A stretch of 64,000 nucleotides of DNA, from NCBI GenBank assembly GCA_007751255.1, contig CP036296.1:4650001-4714000 (forward strand), given 5' to 3'. Positions 42,534 to 50,374 of this stretch are shown here, one piece after another. The stretch is from Engelhardtia mirabilis. GTDB lineage: Bacteria > Planctomycetota > UBA1135 > GCA-002686595. Position numbers and translations under genes: made by a program. The notes under the pieces were generated by a model, which was given only the letters and a program-made list of their open reading frames with translations, made no database searches and was not told the origin of the DNA. Each line of letters starts with the position of its first letter. The stretch's first letter is position 1.

Positions 42534-43907
42534 TCACGGCGCCAGTTGGGGGAGCCCCAGCTGGGCGAAGTGGGAGTTGCGAAGGATGAGGTGGACTCGG
42601 TGGCAGGCGTTCCACCACCAGCGGTGGGTCTGGGCGGCGACTTCGGCGGCCACACGCGTCGAGGCTCCTCGAAGGCGTAGCTCGCGGAACACCGTTCGCC
42701 CGCGCTTCCACTGGTGGAGTTGGAGCGCCCGGAGGCGCCTGCGGATCCACTGGTCGAGGGTGGCGAAGAGTCTCGGCGTCGCGGCCAGGGCGAAGTAGCC
42801 GTGCCAGCCGAGCAGGTAGCTTCGCAGCTCCCCGATGACGTGGCTCAGGCTTCGTCCTGCGTGGCGACGCGTGATCTGCCGCACTCGATCCTTCATCTTG
42901 TCGAGAGCTTTGCGGGCCACCCGCAGACGTACGGTCTTCCCCGGAGCCACCCACATCGAGTAGCCCAGGAAAGGTCGGTCCCATGCGGGGGCCACGGCGC
43001 TCTTGGCCTCGTTGATGCGCAGCCGAAGTCGGCCAAACAGAGTCCGGAGTTGGCCGAGCACGCGTTCTCCCGCTCGTTGCGAGCGGACGAACACTCGGGC
43101 ATCGTCCGCGTAGCGCACGAAGGCGTGTCCGCGGACCTCCAGCTCCTTGTCGACTTCGTCGAGCAGCACGTTGGCCAGGAGCGGTGAGAGTGGGCCGCCT
43201 TGCGGCGTCCCCTCCCAGCGCTGCATCAGCACTCCGTCCACCATCACGCCGGATTGCAGATAGCGACGGATCAGTCTCAGGACGCGGCGGTCCTCGATCC
43301 TCTTGGCGAGCTTTCCCATCAGCACGTCGTGATGGACTCGATCGAAGAACTTCTCCAGATCGACGTCGACCACGACTCGGTGTCCGGATTGGACGTGTCG
43401 CGTCGCCGCCCGAAGGGCGTCGTGGGCGCTGCGTCCCGGTCGGAAGCCGAAGCTGTGCTCGGAGAAGGTCGGGTCAAAGATCGGTTGAAGGACCTGCAAG
43501 AGGGCTTGCTGGATCAGACGGTCGAGCACCGTCGGAATCCCCAGTTCGCGGGTGCCTCCCCCGCTCTTGGGGACCGACTGCCGCTTGATCGGGGCCGGGG
43601 TGTAGGTCGAGTCGAGCAAGCTCGCTCGGATCCGGGCCCAGTGGCCTCGAAGGTACGGCAGCAGCTCGTCCGTCGTCATCCCGTCCACGCCGGGACTGCC
43701 TCGGTTCTTCTTCACTCTCCGCAGAGCGGCTTCCATGTTGCGGCGCTCGAGCACCGCCTCCATCAAGCCGACTGCTCCTGGGCACTCGGTTCCGTGAGCC
43801 GCCGTCGGCGCTTCGTCGCTTCGCGGTACGTTCAGGGCTTCACCCCTATCCTCCCACGGGAGCTCCAGTTGCCTGGACATCTGACGCGGTTCGCCTTCGA
43901 GGTTCAT
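42534..43907 (-). CDS. ltrA: group II intron reverse transcriptase/maturase
   Basis: A 457-residue intron-encoded protein. The reverse transcriptase domain has NRGSPGVDGMTTDEL, IPTVLDRLIQQALLQVL, HSFGFRPGRSAHDAL, VVDVDLEKFFDRV, the template-grip EGTPQGGPLSPLLAN and the catalytic YADD (266-269). The maturase X domain follows (LGWHGYFALAATPRLFATLD). No HNH endonuclease domain is seen, so it would use target-primed routes not needing second-strand cleavage. All key residues are present and the frame is intact, so the element may be active. Start at 43907 or at the ATG nine codons later. Confidence 0.95.
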   Translation of the reverse strand: MNLEGEPRQMSRQLELPWEDRGEALNVPRSDEAPTAAHGTECPGAVGLMEAVLERRNMEAALRRVKKNRGSPGVDGMTTDELLPYLRGHWARIRASLLDSTYTPAPIKRQSVPKSGGGTRELGIPTVLDRLIQQALLQVLQPIFDPTFSEHSFGFRPGRSAHDALRAATRHVQSGHRVVVDVDLEKFFDRVHHDVLMGKLAKRIEDRRVLRLIRRYLQSGVMVDGVLMQRWEGTPQGGPLSPLLANVLLDEVDKELEVRGHAFVRYADDARVFVRSQRAGERVLGQLRTLFGRLRLRINEAKSAVAPAWDRPFLGYSMWVAPGKTVRLRVARKALDKMKDRVRQITRRHAGRSLSHVIGELRSYLLGWHGYFALAATPRLFATLDQWIRRRLRALQLHQWKRGRTVFRELRLRGASTRVAAEVAAQTHRWWWNACHRVHLILRNSHFAQLGLPQLAP

Positions 43908-44333
43908 GGGCGTTGAGCCCTTCTCCCCGTTCGGGCCTTCGCCGGCTCGGGCCGACTACTACGCCCTCTGCTGACTTCTCGCTCCGCCAACCGGTGGCGT
44001 CGCCCTTTCAGACGTGAGGCGAGATCTCCCTGGGTAAGACAGATGGCCGTCCCCACACAACCGCCGGATTTACGCCGCGTCCCTTTGACCGCAAGAGCTT
44101 CGCTGTCACGTGCCAGCTCGCCCTGGTCCGCGGCGCCTCGAATCCGATTCCTGTACGTCGGCCCGTGGGTTCGTTCCACGCTTCCTTCAGACGGACCCTC
44201 GCGAGCCCGCCCTTGCGCTTCCCTTCGGTCCCTGCGGCCAGGTTCCGGGGGGACTTTCACCTCCAAGTCATCTGTCATGCCAGGCACACACGGCCGCGGG
44301 GCCCCTCCGCCCGAGCGGAAGAGCCCCGCACCG

Positions 44334-44357
44334 CGCGGCGACCCCCAAGTCGCCGCG
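44334..44357 (-). terminator. hairpin downstream of the PhoX-like gene, next to intron 5' end
   Basis: CGCGGCGAC and GTCGCCGCG form a perfect 9-bp stem with loop TTGGGG, starting 10 nt after the stop of the 44368 gene. The intron begins 2 nt beyond the stem. Any U-run would have been displaced by the insertion. Confidence 0.6.
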
Positions 44358-44367
44358 GATCCCCGTG

Positions 44368-46053
44368 TCAGCGCTCGAGGAACAACAACTGGCCGCCCTC
44401 GACCAGGTCGTTGTCCGTGAGGCGCGAACCCGCGTTGAACTGGTCCTGATCGTCGATGCCGTGGGCCTGGATGTCGATCAGGAACAGGTGACCGGGCTGC
44501 TCGCCGAACAGGGACGAGACGTCGAGGATGCCAGAGCTCTCCCACGCGCCGACCGAGCCGGCGTCCACGTCGACAGCCTGGATCGGATCGACGAGTGAGG
44601 CATCGAGCACCACGTTCCGATCGATGTTGGCCACGCGACGTGCGATGCTGCCGGTGGACAGGCGCACGATGCCGGCCTCGTTGGTGTTCACGGCCCCGGG
44701 ACCGAAGAGCAGCTCCCCGTTCAGGGTGTCCGTCTCGGCCTTGTCCTCTTGGGCGTAGATGAAGCCGTCATCGGCCCAATCGAGGTTGTCAGGCGAGCGC
44801 AGGGTGCGCTTCGGGTCGGCGTCGCCGTCGTACACGATGATCAGCGTGCCCGTCCCGTCGGTGGGGTTCACGTCGAGCACGTAGACCGTGCCGAAGGTGT
44901 CCACGCCGTCGCCCGTGTCGGGATCCACCGCATAGGTGTCGACGCCGGTCGAGGCCAGGGCGATCTGCGTGCCGTCGGCGGGGTTGGTGGCCACGTCCTC
45001 GGGGCGCGAGAAGCCGAAGGCACCGACCTGCTCGGCCTGGATCCACAGGTTGCGCTGGGTCGGGAAGCCGTACTCGTCGAAGCCGGTCGAGCCGTCCTCG
45101 GAGGCCAGGGCCGGAATCGGCTTGTTGTTGATCGGGACGAAGCCGCCGTTCAGGAAGCCACTGCCCTTGAACTCCAGGGGCGAGGTCTCACCGGTGGACG
45201 AGACCCAGACGAAGAGCTGGCCGTTCTTCAGGCCATTGCGACCGAGGAAGCCGCCGGCGGGGTTCTTCACCCCCACGTAGGCGAACAGCGGCGCAGCCTC
45301 GTCGATTCCGTCGCCGTCGGCGTCGAAGGGCGAGGTGTCGTCGGCCAGGATGAAGGCCACCAGATTCGGGTTGCCGATGGCGACGGGGGTGATGTTCTCC
45401 CAGGCACCTCGGCCCATGAAGGGCACCTGCCACAGGTCGCCGGTGGCCACGTCCAGGGCCCACTCGGCGCCGCCGATGGGGTTGAAGTTGCCGCCGTCTT
45501 CCTCGCCTGTGAAGAAGATCGTGTCGACCAGGCCATAGCTGCCGGCGGGGACCAGTTGCGCAGAGCACAGGCGGCTGAGGCCGGTGAACCCGGCGGTCAG
45601 GAAGCTGTTGTCGGTGGCGACCGCTCCGGTGGCGTCGTAGATCTTGTTGATCGCCAGGCCAGCGTCGACGATCTGGCGGCTGGTGCGATCGACGTCGAAG
45701 TAGGAGACGCGCGCGCCGGTCAGGGAGAAGCTGCCGCCCTGGCCGTCGTTGACGAGGTAGGGGTAGCCAGCGCCGGCTCCCAACTCGTGGTTGGCGAGCA
45801 CGCGCACCGTGTTCGCGTCGAGGGCGAAGGCACCGAGCCCGTCGAGCACGCCGGGGGGCGTGTAGTCCCCGGCGGTCAGCGGGTTCAGCGCGCCACGGGT
45901 GCCAGTGAAGGTCTGACCGACCGTGAAGAGCGGCGCGGAGACCGAGTAGCCGCCCTGGCCTTGGGCCATGGGCGAGAGTTGGGCGGAGGCGGGCAGGGCG
46001 GCCGCGGCGCTGACCGCGAGGGCCAGGGCGGGGGAAGCGAGGACGAGATTCAC
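44368..46053 (-). CDS. PhoX-like (DUF839) exported protein
   Basis: A 561-residue protein with a signal peptide (LALAVSAAAALPASAQ). TVRVLANHELGAGAGYPYL, DTIFFTGEEDGG, VGAFGFSRPEDVATNP, SPDNLDWADDGFIYAQED and GHLFLIDIQAHG follow the order of motifs in PhoX alkaline phosphatases, where the Asn-His-Glu, Glu-Glu, Arg-Pro-Glu and Asp-Asn elements bind calcium and iron. Activity against phosphate esters is inferred; an acidic loop (DADGDGIDE) may bind calcium separately. GTG start at 46053. A hairpin and then a group II intron lie directly downstream. Confidence 0.82.
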   Translation of the reverse strand: MNLVLASPALALAVSAAAALPASAQLSPMAQGQGGYSVSAPLFTVGQTFTGTRGALNPLTAGDYTPPGVLDGLGAFALDANTVRVLANHELGAGAGYPYLVNDGQGGSFSLTGARVSYFDVDRTSRQIVDAGLAINKIYDATGAVATDNSFLTAGFTGLSRLCSAQLVPAGSYGLVDTIFFTGEEDGGNFNPIGGAEWALDVATGDLWQVPFMGRGAWENITPVAIGNPNLVAFILADDTSPFDADGDGIDEAAPLFAYVGVKNPAGGFLGRNGLKNGQLFVWVSSTGETSPLEFKGSGFLNGGFVPINNKPIPALASEDGSTGFDEYGFPTQRNLWIQAEQVGAFGFSRPEDVATNPADGTQIALASTGVDTYAVDPDTGDGVDTFGTVYVLDVNPTDGTGTLIIVYDGDADPKRTLRSPDNLDWADDGFIYAQEDKAETDTLNGELLFGPGAVNTNEAGIVRLSTGSIARRVANIDRNVVLDASLVDPIQAVDVDAGSVGAWESSGILDVSSLFGEQPGHLFLIDIQAHGIDDQDQFNAGSRLTDNDLVEGGQLLFLER

Positions 46054-46222
46054 GTGCGGATCCTTCGTTGACCAGTGCCGATCCCCGCCCGAGCGACCAG
46101 AGCTCGGCGTCGGTTCGGCGATGGGCGCAGATGATCCCGATCACTGCTGCCCGGCCATCAATCGCGCGTGGCGTTCGTATCAATGCGCGCGGCACCGTCG
46201 CACGCGCTCGGACGCAGCGTCG

Positions 46223-46594
46223 CTACTCGCTCCGCAGGCGATCGAAAGCGCTGGCGATCTCGACCTGCATCAGGTGCTCGTCATCACACTCGTCCAGCGT
46301 CGGCGTCGAAGTCTCGGCCGGATCGTCGAGCGTGCTGTCGTCGACGTCGCGCCCCAGCAGCCCGCGGTCGAGGATCTTGCGCAGCGCTCGGGCGTCGAGG
46401 TCGCCGGCTTCGTGGCTTCCTACCGAGGCCAGGAGGGCGGTGCGCTGGTCCCGTTGGACGGCGGACCCGGGCTCGACGGCGTTGAGGGCCGCGGCGGCGC
46501 CGAGCAGGGTCAGGATGAGGATGGTGGGCCCGTGCTTCACGGTTCGGATCCCGGTGAGGGTCGGCCCTGACCCGCGGGACACGATCGCGTCCAA
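46223..46594 (-). CDS. small exported protein, unknown
   Basis: Up to 123 residues. A hydrophobic stretch (PTILILTLLGAAAALNA, about 23-39) looks like a signal peptide, and GTG 46540 (start VKHGPT) may be the true start, giving 105 residues. The mature part is acidic: SVGSHEAGDLDARALRKILD, TPTLDECDDEHLMQVEIA. One Cys only. No known family. It lies 169 bp upstream of the PhoX-like gene on the same strand and could share its promoter. Confidence 0.45.
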   Translation of the reverse strand: MDAIVSRGSGPTLTGIRTVKHGPTILILTLLGAAAALNAVEPGSAVQRDQRTALLASVGSHEAGDLDARALRKILDRGLLGRDVDDSTLDDPAETSTPTLDECDDEHLMQVEIASAFDRLRSE

Positions 46595-46689
46595 GAGCGG
46601 GGGCGGGCTGGATGGCGAAGGATCGCCCGCCCCTGCTGGCCTCCGAACAAGGCCGTGTCAGGATCCGATTAAGCGCCGCGAGCTCGGGC

Positions 46690-48429
46690 TCAGTCGCCCG
46701 CAGACCGCTCGTCCAGGGCTGTTCGCCAGCGGCGGTCCAGCTCCGCGATCGAGTCGAGGGCGGCCCTCGAGCGGCCCACCTCCTCGCTCACCAGTTCTGC
46801 TGCGGCCTCGATCGTGCGATCGGCAGCCAGGCGCGTGTGGTCGCGGACGTCGGCCACCAGCCGGCGCGCTCGCCAGCCCAGGGTCCCGCGCACCACCAGG
46901 CGCGCCATGAAGGCGAAGGCCAGGCCGAGCAGCAGCCCATTGATGAGGAAGTCGAGCCCCACGTAGTCCCCGGCCAGGAAGCCCTCCCCAGCCCGATAGA
47001 GCAGCCAACCGGCAAAGGCGTAGATCGGCAGGTCCAGGGCCCAGCGCAGCCAGACGGGTGCGGCCCGCTCGGCGGCCTCGGGCAGGCCCCGGTGCATCAG
47101 GCGGCTCCAGGCCTCGGCGACCCCTTCGGTCAGGTCGCGCTCGAGCTGCTCGCGCCCGGGCACGCCCAGGCGCTCGGGCTCGCCGCACAGGCGCCCGGCC
47201 CGCACCCGCACCGGACCGAAGTGCTGGGCGTAGCGCTCGGCCACGTCGCCCGACTCGGGACACAGGGTGTCCGCGTCCTCGAGCCGCCGGCGGCCGGTGG
47301 CTTCGCGCGCCTTGCCGACCGCCGCACCGCCGACGGCCACGCCGGCCGCCGCCAGGGGATTGCGCCGGGCCAGGGCCAGGCCGAGGCCGGCGCTGACCGT
47401 GGACCAGGTTCCGGCGCGAAGGGCCCAGCCCACGGGGCCGTCCCAACGCCGCCCGGCCTCGCCGGCCAAGAGGGAGCTGAGCTCCGAGCGGCGCAGGTCC
47501 AGGCGGGCTTCGACCTCTTCGAGCACATCCTCGGCCAGGCCGCGCGTGGCCGCCGCGACCTCGTCGGGCAGGCTGGTCAGGTCCTCCGCGGTCTCGGCGC
47601 GGACCTTGGCGACCAGCGCGGCGATCCGCCCGGCCACGCCGATCGCGTTGTGGCGGCGCACGCGCTCCATGCGCCCGGCGCGCAGGAGGTCGCGCAGGCG
47701 ATCGAGGAAGCGCTCGAAGCCTTCGCCACCGTGGCCCTCGCGCGCGGCGCGGGCGCTGAGCGCGAAGGCGTCCACCGAATCCACTTCCAACTTCGCGCGC
47801 GCGACCTCGCGGGCTTGTTCCAGCAGCTCGGCGGTAGCGCGCTCGGTCAACTCGTCCGCGCGGCCGAGCACCACCACCAGCTCGCGCCGGCCGGCGAAGT
47901 CGCGCAGGAACTCGACGTTCTTCTCCTCCACCACCGATTGGCGGTGCAGCACCGCCACCAGCACGTCGGCGCGATCCGCCATGGCGCGCACCGTGGCGTG
48001 GTGCTCCACGGCGACGCTGTTGGTGTCGGGCGCGTCGATCAGCACCTGGCCGCCGAGCAGGGCGCGCTCGGGGTCGTAGCGCACCACCTTGGGCTGCACG
48101 TCGAGCCCGGCCAGCAGCTCGCTCAGATCTGCGTCCAAGGGCGCGAAGACCGTCGGCGTCGAGGTCGTCGGTCGCGACTCGCCCTCGCGCGCGATCTCGG
48201 CGCCGGCGAGCGCGTTGAGCAGCGTCGACTTGCCCGCACCCGTCGCCCCGACCAGCACCACCACCGCAGCCGCGCTGACCCGCGCCAACTGGCGATCCAG
48301 GTCGTCGAGCAGGTCCTCGAGCTCCAGCGACCGCCGCTCGAGCGCGACCAGGGGCCACAGGCCCTCGAGCTCGTCGTCGAGCTCGCGGCGCAGCCGCGCC
48401 AGGCGTCGTTCCCAACCGTTCGCGGTCAC
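46690..48429 (-). CDS. dynamin-like / ribosome-binding-type GTPase, second gene of a pair
   Basis: A 579-residue GTPase. Walker A is GATGAGKS (61-68), switch I Thr lies in SRPTTSTPTV, Walker B is LIDAPD (131-135) and the base-recognition loop is LGRADEL instead of NKxD. The middle is helical (about 240-420), and membrane helices appear near 450-525 (LDLPIYAFAGWLLYRAG, FLINGLLLGLAFAFMARLV). The arrangement fits bacterial dynamin-like or related membrane-linked GTPases. GTG 48429 overlaps the stop of the first GTPase gene. The two probably act together. Confidence 0.75.
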   Translation of the reverse strand: MTANGWERRLARLRRELDDELEGLWPLVALERRSLELEDLLDDLDRQLARVSAAAVVVLVGATGAGKSTLLNALAGAEIAREGESRPTTSTPTVFAPLDADLSELLAGLDVQPKVVRYDPERALLGGQVLIDAPDTNSVAVEHHATVRAMADRADVLVAVLHRQSVVEEKNVEFLRDFAGRRELVVVLGRADELTERATAELLEQAREVARAKLEVDSVDAFALSARAAREGHGGEGFERFLDRLRDLLRAGRMERVRRHNAIGVAGRIAALVAKVRAETAEDLTSLPDEVAAATRGLAEDVLEEVEARLDLRRSELSSLLAGEAGRRWDGPVGWALRAGTWSTVSAGLGLALARRNPLAAAGVAVGGAAVGKAREATGRRRLEDADTLCPESGDVAERYAQHFGPVRVRAGRLCGEPERLGVPGREQLERDLTEGVAEAWSRLMHRGLPEAAERAAPVWLRWALDLPIYAFAGWLLYRAGEGFLAGDYVGLDFLINGLLLGLAFAFMARLVVRGTLGWRARRLVADVRDHTRLAADRTIEAAAELVSEEVGRSRAALDSIAELDRRWRTALDERSAGD

Positions 48430-50207
48430 GCGGCGTCCTCCTCGGAGTTGTGTTCGGCGCCCTCGAGCAACCCGCGCAGGGCGTGGCTCAGCTCGCGATC
48501 CTCGAGACTCGCGCGCAGGAGCGGCTCGCGGGCCGTCGGCAGGGCCGCCGCCAGGAAGGCCTCGGCGAGCCCCCCACCGCGCTCGCCCTGCCACCTGCGT
48601 CCGGCCTCGGCCACGATCTGGCTGCCGAGCACGTGGCTGTACTTCTCGAACAGGAAGGTCGTCACCGCGCCGCCCGCCGCTGCGCCCACGTCGGCGGCGA
48701 AACCGCCGGTCTTGACGATCACTGCCGCTGCGATGGCCACTGGCAACAGCGTCGCCAGGTCGGCCGCGGCTTGGATGTCCCAGTCGCTGCCCCGTTCGTC
48801 GAGGCCCCGCTCGACCAACTCCTCGCAGGCCTTCTGGAAGCGCCCGAACTCCACCGGCAGCTCCGCCAGGGCCGCGCGAGCGGCGTCGCGGCGCTCGCCC
48901 GTGGGGCGCGCCAGGTCGGCGTCGAGCAGGTGCGCCAGGGGCGCCGGGCAGTCGCGCCGCGCGGGACTGCGCGCCTCCGCGCCGAGGTCCCGGGCCAGGC
49001 TCTCGTGGAAAGCGGGCCACAGGCGCTCGAGCACCTTGGTCTCGACCGCTTCGAGACCGCCGGCCACGCGCTCGGGCTCGGGGGCCTCCTTCATCAGGCC
49101 GATCGCTCGCGGCAGGGCCTCGAGCCGCACGCGCAGCCCCTGCAGCCCCGCGCGCCAGCGGCGACTGACGCGGTTGGACCGCCGATCGAGCACCGCTCGG
49201 AAGGCGGCCAAGAAGGGTCCGGCCGGCATGGCCTCACCTGCGATGCGAAAGCCCAGGTCCCGCGCGGCCTGACTGGCCTGGGCCACGACCTTGCCCGCGC
49301 GCAGGGCGCGCTCGTCGAGCCGGTCGGCGATCGCGACCACGTCGTCGCGCAGTTGAGCCAGGGATGCGTCCAGGGCGCTGCGCTTGAGCTCGCGCAGGGC
49401 GATGGTATCGGCCAACATTTCGGCCAGGGGCCGACCGTCGGGCCGCGCGCCCTCGCGCGCGATCAAGGGCCGCTCCCCGTCCATCACGCCCGCGTCGTAG
49501 GGCGCGCCGAAGATCGCCAGGGGAGCATGGCCCACGTCCTGGGCCAACTTGGCCGCGTGCTCGTCGACCAGCTCCGGCCGCGCCGCCTCGTTGTAGACCA
49601 GGATCCACGGACGACCGTGGACCAGCCAACGGCGCAGGTACTCGACCACCTCGGCGTTCTGGTAGGTGTGCCGCGTCACCACCACGATCACCACGTCAGC
49701 CACCGCCAGCAGGGCTTCGCTGGCCGCGCGGTTCTCGCGCGCCACCGAGTCGAAGTCCGGCGTGTCGATCAGGAGCACGGACTCGGGCACCTGGGCGGAC
49801 GCGGTCAACAGGAGCTGGGCAGGGCGCTCGGGCGCGCGGGTGGGCAATTCGGAGTCGGATTCGGTGTCCCAGGGCACCACTTCGAAGCGCCCCCAAGCCT
49901 CCATCTCGGTCAGCTCCCGAGCCAGCGGCGCCCGGGCCGCCCCGACCAGTCGCCGCGTCGCGCCGCCGGTAGGCAGGGACGGACTGACGACAGCGCCGGC
50001 GAGGCCGTTGAACAGGGCGCTCTTGCCGGCGTTGTTGGGCCCGACGATGCCGGCCACCACTGCGCCGCCGGCGGCCGCCGTGCGCGGGAGCAGGTCGCGT
50101 TCGAGCCGGTCCTGGGCCCGCCCCACCGCCTCGTCGTCAGCCCCCTCCGGCACCCGGGCGAGGGCGTCGCGCAGGGCACGTAGGCGTTGGGCGAGATCGA
50201 GGTCCAT
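48426..50207 (-). CDS. dynamin-like GTPase, first gene of a pair
   Basis: A 593-residue GTPase. Walker A is GPNNAGKS (56-63) in VVAGIVGPNNAGKSALFNGL, followed by GGATRRLV (switch I) and LLIDTPDFDS (Walker B). RPWILVYNEA stands where NKxD is expected. The C-terminal half is helical, with a hydrophobic segment about 495-545 (LATLLPVAIAAAVIV, VGAAAGGAVTTFLFEKY) that could insert in a membrane. It is coupled to the second GTPase by GTGA. TAGGCT lies 10 nt before the ATG. Paired dynamin-like proteins elsewhere form hetero-oligomers that remodel membranes; that role is inferred. Confidence 0.75.
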   Translation of the reverse strand: MDLDLAQRLRALRDALARVPEGADDEAVGRAQDRLERDLLPRTAAAGGAVVAGIVGPNNAGKSALFNGLAGAVVSPSLPTGGATRRLVGAARAPLARELTEMEAWGRFEVVPWDTESDSELPTRAPERPAQLLLTASAQVPESVLLIDTPDFDSVARENRAASEALLAVADVVIVVVTRHTYQNAEVVEYLRRWLVHGRPWILVYNEAARPELVDEHAAKLAQDVGHAPLAIFGAPYDAGVMDGERPLIAREGARPDGRPLAEMLADTIALRELKRSALDASLAQLRDDVVAIADRLDERALRAGKVVAQASQAARDLGFRIAGEAMPAGPFLAAFRAVLDRRSNRVSRRWRAGLQGLRVRLEALPRAIGLMKEAPEPERVAGGLEAVETKVLERLWPAFHESLARDLGAEARSPARRDCPAPLAHLLDADLARPTGERRDAARAALAELPVEFGRFQKACEELVERGLDERGSDWDIQAAADLATLLPVAIAAAVIVKTGGFAADVGAAAGGAVTTFLFEKYSHVLGSQIVAEAGRRWQGERGGGLAEAFLAAALPTAREPLLRASLEDRELSHALRGLLEGAEHNSEEDAA

Positions 50208-50217
50208 GGACGGGGGG

Positions 50218-50223
50218 AGCCTA
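50218..50223 (-). promoter_or_regulatory. possible -10 element (TAGGCT) close to start codon
   Basis: TAGGCT on the minus strand lies 10 nt before the ATG at 50207 of the GTPase pair. Confidence 0.28.
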
Positions 50224-50285
50224 TCGGAGGTCCGCGGGGCGAACCATGGACCATTCCGAAAGGGCCCCGGCGCCTTCCGAACGAT

Positions 50286-50321
50286 CGGAGGCCGCCCCCC
50301 ACTGAAGAGAGGCGGCCTCCG
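50286..50321 (-). terminator. hairpin after the Cys-repeat gene
   Basis: CGGAGGCCGCC and GGCGGCCTCCG form a perfect 11-bp stem with a 14-nt loop, 53 nt beyond the stop of the 50375 gene. No clear U-run follows. Confidence 0.45.
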
Positions 50322-50374
50322 GTCTGTCCCCGCTCCCCGTGGCTCTGCAGGAGCGTCGGGTCAGGGGGTCGGGC

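Larger units (their letters stand above)
42440..44331 (-). mobile_element. group II intron with reverse transcriptase
   Basis: Read on the minus strand the element starts GTGCGGGG at 44331 (group II introns start GUGYG) and ends CCTATCCCGAT near 42440. The 5' part contains GGAGGTGAAAGTCC and GAAGTCAGCAGAGG-like segments familiar from bacterial group II introns. The ORF sits at 42534-43907, and a domain V/VI-like fold follows. About 1.9 kb is a normal size. The element is lower in GC than its surroundings. It lies 2 nt after the stem of a hairpin that follows the 44368 gene, so it interrupts no protein gene. Boundaries are inferred, not proved. Confidence 0.85.

Noticed and set aside
43904-44545. 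213-codon frame upstream of the intron reverse transcriptase
   Set aside because: It covers the structured 5' RNA of the group II intron and has no protein motif.
46612-49272. 886-codon plus-strand frame
   Set aside because: Antisense to the two GTPase genes; no domain.
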